A stretch of 7,167 nt of DNA. It comes from CAZOHN01 sp964579325. Lineage in GTDB: Bacteria; Pseudomonadota; Alphaproteobacteria; Rhodobacterales; Rhodobacteraceae. The notes beneath the pieces were generated by a model, which was not told where the DNA came from, ran no database searches, and saw only the letters and a list, made by a program, of their open reading frames with translations. This document shows, piece by piece, positions 1-5,601 of this stretch. The first letter of the stretch is position 1, and the number at the start of each line of letters is the position of its first letter. The stretch is from the NCBI GenBank assembly GCA_964579325.1, contig CAZOHN010000186.1, positions 1 through 7,167 on the forward strand, written 5' to 3'. Made by a program: the position numbers and the translations under genes.

Positions 1-541
1 AGATCAGCATCATCGGGATGCCCACGAACTGCCAGACCGAGATCAGCGCCAGCGTCGTGAGGGCGTATTCCTCCCGGCCCAGCCAAGGCGCGAACAGCGA
101 CTTCAGCCCGACCATGTCCAGCATCCCGGGCGCGATGCCCCAGATCGGCGACAGGATCAGCTTCCACACGAACCCCACGATCACGAAGGACAGGATCGTC
201 GGGATGAAGATGGCGGTGCGATAGAAGGCCGCCATCCGCAGTTTCGGCGTCGAGAGGATCGCCGCCAGAAGGATGCCGATCGGGTTCTGCACGATCATGT
301 GGATCAGGAAGAACCAGGCATTGTTGCCCAAGGCATTCCAGAACGCGTCCGACCAGAGCGCATCCCCGAACAGCGTGGCGAAGTTTGCCAGCCCGACAAA
401 GGCCACGCTGTCCCCCACCTTGTTGAACAGCGAGAAGTTCAGCGTCCCGAACAGCGGGATGATCATGATCGCCGTGTAGACCGCCAGCGCCGGGGCCAGA
501 AACACGGCAATATGCCAGCGCACAGGCTTTCTCGAAGCCAT
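1..541 (-). CDS. Carbohydrate ABC transporter permease, MalF/UgpA type (partial, C-terminus beyond left edge)
   Basis: Inner-membrane subunit of an ABC sugar importer; with a second permease and an ATPase (not in the window) it would pass sugar delivered by the binding protein encoded upstream. The 180 visible residues begin MASRKPVRW and show hydrophobic segments at about residues 9-31, 75-96, 107-130 and from 161 onward. The stretches VAFVGLANFATLF (46-58), FWNALGNNAWFF (67-78) and YRTAIFIPTILSFV (107-120) are typical of the MalF/UgpA permease family. The EAA loop that contacts the ATPase should follow just past the edge. The start at 541 is chosen because AAGGGAAGGAC sits directly before ATG; an in-frame ATG at 556 (adding MKGKD) has a much poorer ribosome site. 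It is the third gene of the leftward unit, 89 nt after the binding-protein stop. The family is certain; the substrate is inferred from neighbours. Confidence 0.94.
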   Translation of the reverse strand, partial: MASRKPVRWHIAVFLAPALAVYTAIMIIPLFGTLNFSLFNKVGDSVAFVGLANFATLFGDALWSDAFWNALGNNAWFFLIHMIVQNPIGILLAAILSTPKLRMAAFYRTAIFIPTILSFVIVGFVWKLILSPIWGIAPGMLDMVGLKSLFAPWLGREEYALTTLALISVWQFVGIPMMLI

Positions 542-583
542 GTCCTTCCCTTTCATCTTGGCGAAAGTTCCCTCGGGGAGGCT

Positions 584-631
584 CCGGGGGAGCACAGGGC
601 CCCCCCGGGTCCGACAGGCGCGGCCCGCGCC
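584..631 (-). other. Two GC-rich hairpins between binding-protein and permease genes
   Basis: Two inverted repeats lie in the 89-nt gap. Positions 617-631 form a near-perfect palindrome (GGCGCGG, one base, CCGCGCC) that overlaps the first base of the binding-protein stop triplet. Positions 584-590 and 602-608 are complementary 7-mers (CCGGGGG/CCCCCGG) around an 11-nt loop. Read on the minus strand, neither is followed by a T run, so they are not canonical intrinsic terminators. Hairpins at this place are known in malE-malF-type operons, where they protect the upstream mRNA and lower downstream expression so that binding protein exceeds permease. That role here is inference from position and structure. 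Confidence 0.5.
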
Positions 632-1878
632 TACTTCTGCGGGTCGTACCAGCTGGCCAGACCGGCCTGCAGGCGCGCACCGGCGGCGTCGGGCGCCTCG
701 GTGCCCTTGATCACGTTGGCCGAGGCATTCCAGGTCTCGTTCTCGAGGTTCGGCGTGCCGCGCGACAGGATCTGGTAGGTCGACCGGATCGTCGACTGGC
801 ACGTGTCGCGCCAGGACACGAACTCCTGTGCCAGCGGGTCCTGCATGTCGACCGGGGTCGAGTTCAGGCTGAAGAAGCCCGGCAGGGCGTTGGCGTACAG
901 CGTGGCGAACTCGGGGCTGCCGACCCAGTCAAGAAAGACCCCGGCCGCTTCGGCATTGGGCGATGCGGCGTTCATCCCCAGCGCGATGTCGGTATGGTCG
1001 CTGATGTGGCAGGTGTCGCCCGCGGCCGCGACCGGCGGCGCGAAGGCGCCCATCTTGAAATCAGCCTGCGCGTTGAAGCCCGAAATCTCCCACGAACCCG
1101 CCGGATAGATCGCGGCGCGGCCCAGCGTGAACAGGTTCTGGCTGTCGGGGTAGGTCTGCGCCTCGAACCCGTCGCCCAGATAGTCCTTCCAGCGCGCCAG
1201 TTCGGCATAGGGCGCGACCCAGGCCTCGTCGGTCAGCTTCTGCTCGCCCGCGATCAGCGCCAGCCGGCCCTCTTCGCCCTTCCAGTAGTTCGGCCCGATG
1301 TTGTTGTAGCCCATCGTGGCGGCTTCCCACTGGTCATTGGTGCCCATCGCCAGCGGGATGTAGGTCCCGTCGGCCTTGATGGTGTCGAGCGCCGCAAAGA
1401 ACTCGTCGCGGGTGGTCGGGACGGCGATGCCCAGCGCCTCGAAGGCGTCGGCGTTGTAGATGAAGCCATGGATCACGCTGGCCATCGGCACGCAGAACGT
1501 GGCGCTGCCGTCGTCGGTCTGCCAGGCCGATTTGGCGACCGACGAGAAATTGGCCATCGAGGCAAGGCCCGACAGGTCCGCCAGGTGGCCGTCGTTGTAA
1601 AGCTGCAGCGAGGCGTCGAACGGGCGGCAGGTGATCAGGTCGCCCGCCGACCCTGCGGCCAGCTTGGAGTTGAGCGCCGCGTTGTACTCGGCGGGCGCGG
1701 TCGGGGCGAAGACAACCTTGATGTCGGGATGCTGCGCCTCGAAGGCGGGGATGAGCAGGTCCTGCCAGATGGTCAGGTCATCGTTGCGCCAGCTTTCGAT
1801 GGTCAGCGTGGTCTGTGCCAGCGCAGGCCCGGCCAGCAGCGTGCTGGTCAGAACGGCGATGCGGAAGGTCTTGGTCAT
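631..1878 (-). CDS. Extracellular solute-binding protein of a carbohydrate ABC transporter (family 1)
   Basis: Periplasmic receptor that would capture the sugar for the permease encoded next. The product is 415 residues, a usual length for this family. Residues 1-21 (MTKTFRIAV...GPALA) are a classical Sec signal peptide with cleavage expected at ALA|Q; there is no lipobox cysteine, so the mature protein should be soluble. Family features are FEAQHPDIKV (46-55), YNAALNSKLAAGSAGDL (65-81) and GRAAIYPAGSWEISGF (253-268). The mature chain has four cysteines (84, 129, 290, 360), which could form disulfides in the periplasm. The start at 1878 is chosen because AGGGAG (1885-1890) lies 6 nt upstream and the signal peptide begins there; the in-frame ATG at 1929 would put 17 extra hydrophilic residues before it. 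It follows murQ by 57 nt. GlcNAc or MurNAc as ligand is inferred from the neighbours only. Confidence 0.93.
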   Translation of the reverse strand: MTKTFRIAVLTSTLLAGPALAQTTLTIESWRNDDLTIWQDLLIPAFEAQHPDIKVVFAPTAPAEYNAALNSKLAAGSAGDLITCRPFDASLQLYNDGHLADLSGLASMANFSSVAKSAWQTDDGSATFCVPMASVIHGFIYNADAFEALGIAVPTTRDEFFAALDTIKADGTYIPLAMGTNDQWEAATMGYNNIGPNYWKGEEGRLALIAGEQKLTDEAWVAPYAELARWKDYLGDGFEAQTYPDSQNLFTLGRAAIYPAGSWEISGFNAQADFKMGAFAPPVAAAGDTCHISDHTDIALGMNAASPNAEAAGVFLDWVGSPEFATLYANALPGFFSLNSTPVDMQDPLAQEFVSWRDTCQSTIRSTYQILSRGTPNLENETWNASANVIKGTEAPDAAGARLQAGLASWYDPQK

Positions 1879-1884
1879 GGTCGT

Positions 1885-1890
1885 CTCCCT
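1885..1890 (-). promoter_or_regulatory. Ribosome binding site that fixes the binding-protein start
   Basis: AGGGAG on the minus strand, six bases before the ATG at 1878. It supports that start over the in-frame ATG at 1929, which begins only a few bases after the murQ stop and would bury the signal peptide behind a hydrophilic extension. Confidence 0.75.
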
Positions 1891-1935
1891 GTTGTCGGGT
1901 CTTTGGCGGCCCGGTTGGCGTGAAGTCATCGGGCG

Positions 1936-2814
1936 CTACAGCAGCCCGGCAAGATGCCCTTCGCTTGCGGCAAGGGCGGTCGAGGCGGCGGCGGGCGTCA
2001 TGCCGCGCGCCACCAGAACGGCGGGTTTCACAAGGCCATCCGTCGCGGCAAGCGCAGCCTGCGCCGCCTCGGTCCCGACGCCGGCAAGGGCCGCGACCAT
2101 TCTCGCGGACCGGAGGATCAGCTTGGCATTGTCGGCCACGACATTGACCATGTAGCCGTCATGCACATGCCCGAGCCGGATGCCCACCAGGACCGACAGC
2201 ATGTTCAGCGCCACCTTCTGCGCCGTTGCCGCCCCCATGCGCGTTGACCCGCTCACGACCTCCGGCCCGGTTTCCAGCAGCACCGCGATGTCGGCGCGCG
2301 AAAGGAGCGGACTGGCCGGGACATTCGCAATTCCCACGACGGTCACACCCGCCGCACGGGCCAGGTCGGCCACCGCCAGGGTGTAGGGCGTGGTGCCCGA
2401 CGCCGACAGGCACAGGATCACATCCCCCCCTGTCAGGCCTGAGGCGGCAAGGTCGGCTTCGGCCAGGGCAGGATCGTCCTCGACCCCGCCCGTCATGTGC
2501 ATCAGCGCCGCCGTGCCGCCCGCAAACAGCATGGGCGTCCGATGCGGAGGGATCCCGAAGGTGCCGGCCAGCTCCAGGCAGTCCGCCAGCGCCATCAGCC
2601 CCGAGGACCCCGCACCGGCATATCCCATCCGCCCGCCCGCCCGCAGCGCATTGGCCCCGGCCACGGCGGCGGCCTCCAGCGCGCCGAGGGCCGGACGAAT
2701 GGCCTCAAGCGCACCGATCTGGGCCTCCAGCACGCGCGCCAGCGCATCGGAGGCGACTGCGCGGTGCAGGCCGTCGGAGTCTGGATGCCGTGCTTCGGTC
2801 GGGCGTTCGGTCAT
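1936..2814 (-). CDS. murQ: N-acetylmuramic acid 6-phosphate etherase (MurQ-like, SIS domain)
   Basis: Cytoplasmic lyase that removes D-lactate from the C3 ether of MurNAc-6-phosphate to give GlcNAc-6-phosphate, the substrate of NagA in the opposite unit. The product is 292 residues (E. coli MurQ is about 298). It starts MTERPTEARHPDSD, resembling the family's TExRxPxS opening. The SIS phosphate loop GYAGAGSSG (64-72), LSASGTTPY (136-144), SGSTR (188-192), ATAQKVALNML (196-206) and the DNAKL segment (228-232) follow in family order. By alignment from memory with E. coli MurQ, the two catalytic glutamates (83 and 114) correspond to E81 and E112. Several canonical positions differ: the SGR of the first loop is SGL here, ASGRTPY is ASGTTPY, and LKAGTAQK is MGAATAQK. 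It is therefore a divergent member whose exact substrate is less certain. The start at 2814 is supported by AGAGGG (2821-2826). First gene of the leftward unit. Confidence 0.84.
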   Translation of the reverse strand: MTERPTEARHPDSDGLHRAVASDALARVLEAQIGALEAIRPALGALEAAAVAGANALRAGGRMGYAGAGSSGLMALADCLELAGTFGIPPHRTPMLFAGGTAALMHMTGGVEDDPALAEADLAASGLTGGDVILCLSASGTTPYTLAVADLARAAGVTVVGIANVPASPLLSRADIAVLLETGPEVVSGSTRMGAATAQKVALNMLSVLVGIRLGHVHDGYMVNVVADNAKLILRSARMVAALAGVGTEAAQAALAATDGLVKPAVLVARGMTPAAASTALAASEGHLAGLL

Positions 2815-2824
2815 GTGATTCCCT
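2815..2824 (-). repeat. Leader repeat AGGGAATCAC before murQ (pairs with 2956-2965)
   Basis: On the minus strand AGGGAATCAC lies immediately before the murQ ATG, and the same ten bases precede the divergent kinase ATG at 2956-2965, one base further off. The AGGGA part acts as ribosome binding site. Both units therefore start translation from an almost identical leader, which suggests inverted duplication or selection for matched expression. Confidence 0.6.
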
Positions 2825-2846
2825 CTGCTCTCAAGACAATGCCAAA

Positions 2847-2856
2847 ATAATACCAA
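2847..2856 (-). promoter_or_regulatory. Putative operator/-10 element TTGGTATTAT facing murQ
   Basis: On the minus strand this reads TTGGTATTAT, an exact inverted copy of 2938-2947. It ends 32 bp before the murQ start. It combines a TGGTAT half-site with a TATTAT hexamer one mismatch from the -10 consensus, so a bound repressor could block RNA polymerase. The regulatory role is inferred. Confidence 0.5.
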
Positions 2857-2910
2857 TTGTAAAGCATCTTCTTTCGGACGCTGTTTCTAACGATAAAACG
2901 GCCGCTCCCA

Positions 2911-2935
2911 AGATACCCCTTCCAAAATGGTATCT
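2911..2935. promoter_or_regulatory. Inverted repeat AGATACC-N11-GGTATCT, putative operator
   Basis: AGATACC (2911-2917) and GGTATCT (2929-2935) are perfect 7-bp inverted arms whose centres are 18 bp apart. The right arm is part of TGGTAT (2928-2933), which recurs as TGGTAT at 2939-2944, exactly 11 bp or about one helical turn away. Such phased half-sites suit a dimeric GntR/HutC regulator, but the assignment is inference. Confidence 0.5.
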
Positions 2936-2937
2936 GT

Positions 2938-2947
2938 TTGGTATTAT
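2938..2947 (+). promoter_or_regulatory. Putative operator/-10 element TTGGTATTAT facing the kinase gene
   Basis: TTGGTATTAT is the mirror copy of 2847-2856 and ends 19 bp before the kinase ATG. TATTAT at 2942-2947 is a candidate -10 hexamer; the best -35 at 17-bp spacing (CTTCCA, 2919-2924) matches only three positions, so the promoter may need an activator or be weak. If it is used, the mRNA leader would be only about 10-15 nt. Confidence 0.45.
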
Positions 2948-2955
2948 CTCCACGA

Positions 2956-2965
2956 AGGGAATCAC
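2956..2965 (+). repeat. Leader repeat AGGGAATCAC before the kinase gene (pairs with 2815-2824)
   Basis: AGGGAATCAC followed by C and the ATG at 2967. The AAGGGA part (2955-2960) is the ribosome binding site, six bases from the start codon. This fixes the kinase start at 2967 although the same frame is open far upstream, across murQ on the other strand. Confidence 0.65.
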
Positions 2966-2966
2966 C

Positions 2967-3809
2967 ATGCACTTGTTTCTGGGCGTAGATGGCGGGGGAA
3001 CCGGTTGCCGGGCGGCGATCGCCGATGATGCAGGTCGCATCCTCGGGCGTTCAGCGGGGGGACCCGCCAACATTGCCTCTGATCGCGCAGGGGCGGCCGA
3101 CAACATCCTGTCCGTCGCCAGCGCCGCCCTCGCGGCCTCCGGATCCCAGGCAAGTCTGTCGGATCTGGCGGCCGGGCTGGGGCTGGCCGGGGCCAACTCG
3201 GCCGGCGCGGTCGCCTGGCTGGCGCAACGCCTGCCCTTCGCGCGTCTGCGGGTGGAGACCGATGCGGTCGCCGCCGCCAGGGGCGCGCTTGGCGGCAAAG
3301 ACGGCGTGGTCGCGGCCATCGGGACGGGTTCGGTCTTTGCCGCCCAGACCGGCGGTCACGTGCGCGAAATCGGCGGCAAGGGCCTTGCCCTCGGGGACGA
3401 GGGCAGTGGTGCCTGGCTGGGCCGGGCACTGCTGTCGCGCTGCCTCCGCGCGCTCGACGGCTACCCGGACACCCCGATGTCGCCGCTGCTCGCGCAGGTG
3501 CTGGCGGATCTGGGCGGTCAGGCCGGGGTGCTTGCCTTCGCGGTCCGGGCCACCCCCGCCGACTTCGCAACGCTGTCTCCCCGTGTCACCGGGTCGGACG
3601 ACCCCGCCGCCGAAGCCCTGCTTGCGGCGGGCACGACCGCGGTGGAAGAGGCGCTGCAGCTCCTGTCCGGGAACGGCCCCCGCCGGGCGGTGTTCCTGGG
3701 CGGGCTGGGCGCCGTCTATGCCGCCCGCCTCGCCCCGCGCTGGCTCTCCTGCGAACCCGTGGGGACCGCCCTTGACGGCGCCCTGATCCTGGCGCGGGAG
3801 GCGGTCTAG
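2967..3809 (+). CDS. BadF/BadG-family N-acetylglucosamine (and possibly N-acetylmuramic acid) kinase
   Basis: ATP-dependent sugar kinase of the ASKHA fold (BcrAD/BadFG family), which would phosphorylate imported GlcNAc, and perhaps MurNAc, at O6 in the cytoplasm. The product is 280 residues, close to bacterial members. The phosphate-1 loop GVDGGGTGCRAAIAD is at 6-20, with ETDAVAAARGAL at 97-108 (D99 the likely catalytic aspartate). The phosphate-2 loop AAIGTGSV is at 116-123, GGKGLALGDEGSGAWLGR at 136-153, and the adenosine-side motif FLGGLGAVYAARL at 243-255. Clostridium acetobutylicum MurK belongs to this family, phosphorylates both sugars and is encoded with murQ, so the divergent murQ makes a dual kinase plausible. 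The family is clear; specificity is inference. It leads the rightward unit; its TAG stop overlaps the next GTG start by one base. Confidence 0.87.
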   Translation: MHLFLGVDGGGTGCRAAIADDAGRILGRSAGGPANIASDRAGAADNILSVASAALAASGSQASLSDLAAGLGLAGANSAGAVAWLAQRLPFARLRVETDAVAAARGALGGKDGVVAAIGTGSVFAAQTGGHVREIGGKGLALGDEGSGAWLGRALLSRCLRALDGYPDTPMSPLLAQVLADLGGQAGVLAFAVRATPADFATLSPRVTGSDDPAAEALLAAGTTAVEEALQLLSGNGPRRAVFLGGLGAVYAARLAPRWLSCEPVGTALDGALILAREAV

Positions 3810-4579
3810 TGGACCGGCTCTTCTCGCCCGAAGGCTTCGTCGAGACGGGCGCCGGCCCCCTGTACCTGCAGCTTCAGCGGCGGATTGCCGAAGCGATGGC
3901 GCAAGGCCGCCTCGCGTCCGGCGACAGCCTCCCGGCCGAGCGGGACATGGCCACCATGACGGGCCTGTCCCGCGTGACCGTCCGAAAGGCGGTGCAGGCG
4001 CTGGTGGCGCAGGGCGCCCTGGTGCAACGGCGCGGATCGGGCACCTTCGTCGCGCCCAAGGTCGAGCGGCTGGAACAGGCGCTGTCGTTGCTGACCAGCT
4101 TTACCGAAGACATGGCCCGGCGCGGCAAGTCGGTCGAGTCGGTCTGGCTCAGCCGTGCCGTGCACTCTCCCGCACCGGAAGAGGTCATGGCCCTTGGTCT
4201 CGGTGCCGGGGACCGCGTGGCGCGGCTGGAGCGGGTGCGGCGGTCGGACGATGTGCCGCTGGCCATCGAGCGTGCGTCGCTGCCCGTGTCGGTCCTGCCG
4301 AATCCCGAAACCGTGGAGGCCTCTCTCTACGCCGTGCTTCAGGCCCGGGGGGTCCGGCCGGTGCGGGCGGTGCAGCGGATTTCGGCGGCCAATCTGGGGG
4401 TCAAGGACGCCGCGCTTCTGGGGGTGATGCCCGGTGCGGCGGGCCTGCGGATCGAACGGATCGGCTACCTTGCTTCCGGCCGGGTGGTCGAGTTCACGCG
4501 CTCGCTCTACCGGGGCGATGCCTATGATTTTGCGGTTGAGCTGAAGCTTCAGCCGGATGCGGAAAGGACGGATGAATGA
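3809..4579 (+). CDS. GntR/HutC-family transcriptional regulator with UTRA domain (NagR-like)
   Basis: DNA-binding regulator of 256 residues, the usual size for the HutC subfamily. The N-terminal winged helix-turn-helix spans about 16-84: PLYLQLQRRIAEAM (17-30), GDSLPAERDMA (38-48), LSRVTVRKAVQALVAQGAL (53-71) and the wing RRGSGTFV (74-81). The UTRA effector domain covers roughly 95-247, ending VEFTRSLYRGDAYDFAVEL (227-245). Relatives such as NagR/YvoA and DasR bind GlcN-6-P or GlcNAc-6-P, so one of these is the likely inducer. Translation starts at GTG 3809, with GGGAGG (3796-3801) seven bases ahead; the first base of this codon is the last of the kinase stop. Its place inside the unit implies it controls its own level. 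The likely target is the TGGTAT repeats at 2847-2947 (inference). Confidence 0.94.
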   Translation: MDRLFSPEGFVETGAGPLYLQLQRRIAEAMAQGRLASGDSLPAERDMATMTGLSRVTVRKAVQALVAQGALVQRRGSGTFVAPKVERLEQALSLLTSFTEDMARRGKSVESVWLSRAVHSPAPEEVMALGLGAGDRVARLERVRRSDDVPLAIERASLPVSVLPNPETVEASLYAVLQARGVRPVRAVQRISAANLGVKDAALLGVMPGAAGLRIERIGYLASGRVVEFTRSLYRGDAYDFAVELKLQPDAERTDE

Positions 4580-5601
4580 CTGTGTCCCACATGGCCCGCG
4601 AGGTGGCCGAGATCCCGGCGGCAACGATGCGCCTCCTGGACGGATCGGCCCGCCAGATCGCCACGGCGGGAGCCGCCCTGCGCGACGCCGACCCGCACCT
4701 GATCGTCACCGTGGCGCGCGGGTCGTCCGACCATGCGGCCACCTACCTGAAATACGCGGTGGAACTCCTGGCGGGCGTTCCCGTCGCCTCGGTCGGCCCT
4801 TCCATCGCGTCGATCTATGGGCGCCCCCTGCGTCTGGGGGGGGCAGCCTGCATCGGGATATCGCAGTCCGGCCGCAGCCCCGATATCGTGGAAATGATGC
4901 GGGCTGCAGGAAGCGGCGGCGCCCTGACCATCGCCATCACCAACGTCGACGACAGCCCGATGGCCCTTGCATCGTCCCATTGCCTGCCCCTGCGGGCCGG
5001 GGTGGAGCAGTCGGTTGCGGCGACGAAGACCTTTGTCGCGTCGGTCGCGGCCGGTCTCGCCCTGCTGGCCGAGTGGCAGCAGGACGACGGGTTGCGCCGC
5101 GCCGTCGCGGACCTGCCCCGCGCCTTCGCGGCAGCCCTGGCGCTTGACTGGTCGCCTCTCGCGGCGCGCCTTTCGCGGGCGCACTCGCTTTACGTGCTGG
5201 GGCGCGGTCCGGCCTTTGCCATCGCCAGCGAGGCGGCGCTGAAGTTCAAGGAGACCTGCGGCCTGCACGCCGAGGCCTACTCGGCGGCCGAGGTGCTGCA
5301 CGGCCCCGCCGCGATCGTCCAGGCGCAGTTCCCGGTGCTTGCCCTCGGGGTGCAGGATGCGGCCCTTGCGCAGGTCGTCGCCACCGCCGAGCGGCTGGCG
5401 GCACAGGGGGCGGACGTGTTCCTGACAGGGTCCGCGGTGCCGGGCGCGACCACGCTTCCCTCGGTTCCCGACCTGCACCCGCTGGTCGCGCCGCTGGTGG
5501 CGGTCGCGGGGTTCTACGGTTTCATCGAGGCGTTGGCGCGGCGGCGCGGGTTCGATCCCGACACCCCGCCGCACCTGCGCAAGGTGACGGAGACGGTCTG
5601 A
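4576..5601 (+). CDS. Double-SIS GlmS-like protein, probable glucosamine-6-phosphate deaminase (NagB-II type)
   Basis: Likely converts GlcN-6-P to fructose-6-P and ammonia in the last step of the pathway. The 341-residue protein equals the isomerase half of GlmS without the N-terminal glutaminase domain and its Cys1. The first SIS domain (about 30-165) has ARGSSDHAATYLKY (47-60) and ISQSGRSPD (95-103). The second (about 195-330) has LGRGPAFAIASEAALKFKE (208-226) and HAEAYSAAEVLHGP (231-244). Residues matching GlmS Lys485, Glu488, His504 and Lys603 are K223, E226, H242 and K336. Proteins of this form beside nagA are known as NagB-II; no classical NagB lies in the window. ATG 4576 overlaps the regulator stop as ATGA, with AAAGGA (4563-4568) upstream. 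A run of eight G at 4836-4843 is within the frame. Another SIS isomerase activity cannot be fully excluded. Confidence 0.88.
   Translation: MTVSHMAREVAEIPAATMRLLDGSARQIATAGAALRDADPHLIVTVARGSSDHAATYLKYAVELLAGVPVASVGPSIASIYGRPLRLGGAACIGISQSGRSPDIVEMMRAAGSGGALTIAITNVDDSPMALASSHCLPLRAGVEQSVAATKTFVASVAAGLALLAEWQQDDGLRRAVADLPRAFAAALALDWSPLAARLSRAHSLYVLGRGPAFAIASEAALKFKETCGLHAEAYSAAEVLHGPAAIVQAQFPVLALGVQDAALAQVVATAERLAAQGADVFLTGSAVPGATTLPSVPDLHPLVAPLVAVAGFYGFIEALARRRGFDPDTPPHLRKVTETV

Larger units (their letters stand above)
2815..2966. promoter_or_regulatory. Divergent promoter/operator region between murQ and the kinase gene
   Basis: This 152-bp gap separates two divergent start codons and is visibly richer in A and T than the genes beside it. 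It holds several copies of a TGGTAT half-site on both strands (positions listed in separate entries) and TATTAT hexamers that differ by one base from the -10 consensus. No convincing -35 hexamer at normal spacing was found for either direction; TTTACA on the minus strand (2858-2863) is the closest but lacks a good -10 at 16-18 bp. Control of both units by the GntR protein encoded at 3809-4579 is inferred from the repeats and from the layout. Confidence 0.75.

Noticed and set aside
584..631. Rho-independent terminator after the binding-protein gene
   Set aside because: The stems are strong but no T run follows on the minus strand, and the permease of the same transporter lies immediately downstream.
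994..1923. Long open plus-strand frame (309 codons) opposite the binding-protein gene
   Set aside because: Arginine/glycine/valine-rich translation with no domain, caused by GC-biased third positions of the true minus-strand gene, which has a signal peptide, ribosome site and family motifs.
2226..2966. In-frame upstream extension of the kinase (would give a 527-residue protein)
   Set aside because: It runs antisense through murQ and the divergent control region and is proline/arginine-rich; the kinase fold begins at 2967 behind a proper ribosome site.
3806..4624. Minus-strand open frame of 272 codons opposite the GntR gene
   Set aside because: Histidine/arginine/proline-rich translation without any motif; shadow of the clear wHTH-UTRA gene.
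4836..4843. Run of eight G inside the SIS gene as a phase-variation or frameshift site
   Set aside because: The frame is intact across it and encodes ordinary Gly-Gly in a high-GC gene; a single genome gives no evidence of slippage.
4549..5574. Minus-strand open frame of 341 codons opposite the SIS gene
   Set aside because: Arginine- and glutamine-rich low-information translation; the opposite strand has all four GlmS-type active-site residues.
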